A stretch of DNA of 44,533 nt from an uncultured Formosa sp. (GTDB taxonomy: Bacteria > Bacteroidota > Bacteroidia > Flavobacteriales > Flavobacteriaceae). Of the stretch, positions 42,997 to 44,533 are shown one piece after another. Each line of letters starts with the position of its first letter. Position 1 is the stretch's first letter. The DNA is taken from the NCBI GenBank assembly GCA_902516685.1, contig CABXZJ010000006.1, positions 1 through 44,533 of the forward strand. Direction: 5' to 3'. The notes under the pieces were generated by a model that was not told where the DNA came from, searched no databases, and saw nothing but the letters and a program-made list of their open reading frames with translations. The position numbers were made by a program, and so were the translations under genes.

Positions 42997-44189
42997 TCCA
43001 AATTTTTATAAACTTTCAATCCTTGCTTCAGAATATTAACAGATTTAATTAAATCCTTTTTTTTTAGTACGTAAGCAATTCGAATCTGGTTTTTACCAAG
43101 GTCTGGGGTGGCATAAAAGCCTGCAGCAGGCGCCACCATGATAGTTTCATTTTCAACTCTAAATTCTTCTAGAAGCCACTGTGCAAAGATGTCAGCATTG
43201 GAAATGGGTAGTTCGACAATACAGTAAAAAGCGCCTTTGGGTTTTGCTACTTTTACTCCAGAAATTTTTTGGAGTTTTTGAATTAAGGTATTTCGACGCT
43301 CTACATATTCTTCAATGACATCATCAAAATAGGAATCGGGTGTGTCAAGTGCTGCTTCGCTGGCAATTTGTGCATAAGTAGGCGGGGAGAGACGTGCTTG
43401 GGCAAATTTTAATGCTGTTTCATAGACTTGTTTGTTTTTGGTCACCAAACATCCAATCCGCGCGCCGCACATACTGTAGCGTTTAGAAACAGAGTCAATC
43501 ATAATAGCATGTGCTTCAAGGCCTTCAATCGCCATGACAGAGTGGTGTTTTTCACCATCGTAAGCAAATTCCCTGTAAACTTCATCGGCAATGAGAAATA
43601 AATCATATTTTACAACCAACTTGGCAAGTTGAGAAATTTCTTCTTTTCTGTAAAGGTAGCCTGTAGGGTTACCAGGGTTGCAAATTAGAATCGCTTTTGT
43701 CTTAGGGGTAATTAAGGCTTCAAAAGCTTTGATTGGTGGCAGTGCAAAATTATTATCAATCTCAGAAACAACAGGAATAACTTTTACGCCTTGTGCAACT
43801 GAAAATCCATTGTAATTAGCATAAAAAGGTTCTGGTATGATTATTTCATCACCCTGGTCCATGATACTTCCGATGGTGAATATAAGCGCTTCACTGCCAC
43901 CCGTTGTCACAAGGATGTTATCTGCCTCAAGCTTGATATGGTGTTTTTTATAATAGTGCGCTAATTTCTTTCGGTATACTTCAGACCCTTCAGAGCGGCT
44001 GTAAGCCAATACATTAAGTGTGTTATTTTTAACAGCACTTAGAGCTAGTTTTGGGGTTTGAATATCTGGTTGGCCAATGTTTAAATGGTAAACATGTACA
44101 CCTTCAGATTTTGCTTGTTCTGAATAGGGCACCAGTTTTCGAATTGGTGAGGCAGGCATTTGAATCCCTTTATTTGATATTTTTGGCAT
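42993..44189 (-). CDS. PLP-dependent aminotransferase, class I/II
   Basis: 398 aa fold-type I aminotransferase, distinct from the one at 3702-4889. Motifs are HLNIGQPDIQTP, the NPGNPTG block (CNPGNPTGYLY), ADEVYREFAYDG, and the PLP-lysine region DSVSKRYSMCGARIG, with the Arg block QIRIAYV at the C-terminus. Substrate cannot be fixed; annotations such as aspartate or alanine aminotransferase would be guesses. It is first in a pair with murB and divergent from nothing in the window. The upstream 143 bp hold a terminator for the next gene; its own promoter box is only a partial match. Confidence 0.87.
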   Translation of the reverse strand: MPKISNKGIQMPASPIRKLVPYSEQAKSEGVHVYHLNIGQPDIQTPKLALSAVKNNTLNVLAYSRSEGSEVYRKKLAHYYKKHHIKLEADNILVTTGGSEALIFTIGSIMDQGDEIIIPEPFYANYNGFSVAQGVKVIPVVSEIDNNFALPPIKAFEALITPKTKAILICNPGNPTGYLYRKEEISQLAKLVVKYDLFLIADEVYREFAYDGEKHHSVMAIEGLEAHAIMIDSVSKRYSMCGARIGCLVTKNKQVYETALKFAQARLSPPTYAQIASEAALDTPDSYFDDVIEEYVERRNTLIQKLQKISGVKVAKPKGAFYCIVELPISNADIFAQWLLEEFRVENETIMVAPAAGFYATPDLGKNQIRIAYVLKKKDLIKSVNILKQGLKVYKNLE

Positions 44190-44281
44190 TCTGTGTTCTA
44201 TATTCGTTCAAAGTACAAATTTATTTTAAAGTTTATTTATAATAAAATAGATTTCCAATTAATTGTCCAATTTATAAACAA

Positions 44282-44311
44282 AAAAAAGCACCTGATGAAA
44301 GGTGCTTTTTT
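44282..44311. terminator. Rho-independent terminator, usable on both strands
   Basis: A-run, GCACC, 8-base loop, GGTGC, T-run: an 11-bp perfect inverted repeat including the A/T flanks. It lies 21 bases past the stop of the minus-strand DUF1573 gene and is its probable terminator. Confidence 0.85.
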
Positions 44312-44332
44312 GTTTAAATATTTAAGTATCAT

Positions 44333-44533
44333 TTACTTTTCTATGATACTTTTTGTGGTAGGTTTTAAAACATTTGTTTTACTGGGGTCAATAACATTTC
44401 CTTTGATTTTAAGGGCCACTGTTGGGGTATCCGCATTGGAAGTTACCGTAATGGTTTTTCGGATTGGGTTGACTCTTTTGGTGTCATATTTAACCTGAAT
44501 CTCACCATCTTCACCGGGAAGAATTGGCGCTTC
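44333..44533 (-). CDS. DUF1573 domain protein, C-terminal fragment cut by the window edge
   Basis: Last 66 codons of a gene entering from beyond position 44533, with TAA at 44333-44335. The readable sequence starts EAPILPGEDGEI and continues VKYDTKRV, then NPIRKTITVTSNADTP and VALKIKGNVID. This is typical of the DUF1573 Ig-like (ASH/MSP-type) domain of secreted Bacteroidota proteins. A 16-residue tail rich in Lys and Thr follows. The N-terminal part and any signal peptide are outside the window. Function unknown. Confidence 0.88.
   Translation of the reverse strand, partial: EAPILPGEDGEIQVKYDTKRVNPIRKTITVTSNADTPTVALKIKGNVIDPSKTNVLKPTTKSIIEK

Noticed and set aside
44193..44498. Plus-strand frame of 101 codons at the right edge
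   Set aside because: It reads through the terminator hairpin and is antisense to the DUF1573 C-terminus, which has clear family sequence.
1..44533. CRISPR arrays, tRNA/rRNA genes, insertion sequences, phage genes, toxin-antitoxin pairs
   Set aside because: I looked for regular repeats, cloverleaf-like sequence, transposase or integrase motifs and small toxin pairs. None was visible, and the short gaps between genes leave little room for RNA genes.

Overview
The window is chromosomal DNA of a member of the Bacteroidota, most likely a marine or salt-adapted Flavobacteriaceae. The evidence is AT-rich sequence, a type IX secretion plug-family gene, DUF6029/Omp28/TlpA envelope genes, a complete Na+-translocating NADH:quinone reductase, menaquinone-type UbiE, no Shine-Dalgarno signals, and many TAnnTTTG (-7) promoter boxes just upstream of start codons. 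I place it by gene content only; I could not run a species-level search.

Layout. 1-6.7 kb: ubiE, trkA-trkH K+ uptake, a desaturase-aminotransferase pair and rsmG. 6.7-10.5 kb: an envelope group of DUF6029 barrel, TlpA-like thioredoxin and Omp28-type lipoprotein. 10.5-13.8 kb: pruA, apaG and the T9SS plug-family protein. 14.0-21.4 kb: nqrABCDEF, a small conserved gene and apbE, which together build the sodium pump (ApbE attaches FMN to NqrB and NqrC). A candidate NqrM-like maturation factor lies 20 kb away at 41.7 kb. 21.4-27.4 kb: a map-DUF3050-methyltransferase operon, gpmI, pepE, an orphan secreted protein and tatA.

27.4-35.0 kb: a minus-strand kynurenine catabolic operon, kynU-kmo-RidA-AMSDH-SDR-HAO-ACMSD, followed by an O-methyltransferase whose start overlaps the ACMSD stop by one base. 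Read as a pathway it takes kynurenine through 3-hydroxykynurenine, 3-hydroxyanthranilate, aminocarboxymuconate semialdehyde and aminomuconate semialdehyde to aminomuconate, then deaminates it. Tryptophan dioxygenase, formamidase and the lower 4-oxalocrotonate steps are not in the window.

35.0-44.5 kb: msrA, a coiled-coil protein paired with Nif3, lpxK, lipA, an ECF-type sigma factor overlapping an Nramp-like transporter, the NqrM-like gene, an aminotransferase-murB pair, a strong terminator, and the C-terminal end of a DUF1573 protein cut by the window edge.

Coding density is very high. No gene-free stretch exceeds about 160 bases. I saw no rRNA, tRNA, CRISPR array, insertion sequence, prophage or attachment site. 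I do not see a clearly new system. The best leads are proteins that keep their fold but have lost the usual metal or catalytic residues (SDR, HAO, zinc-ribbon protein, Nramp-like), the NqrM-like candidate, and the DUF3050 operon.
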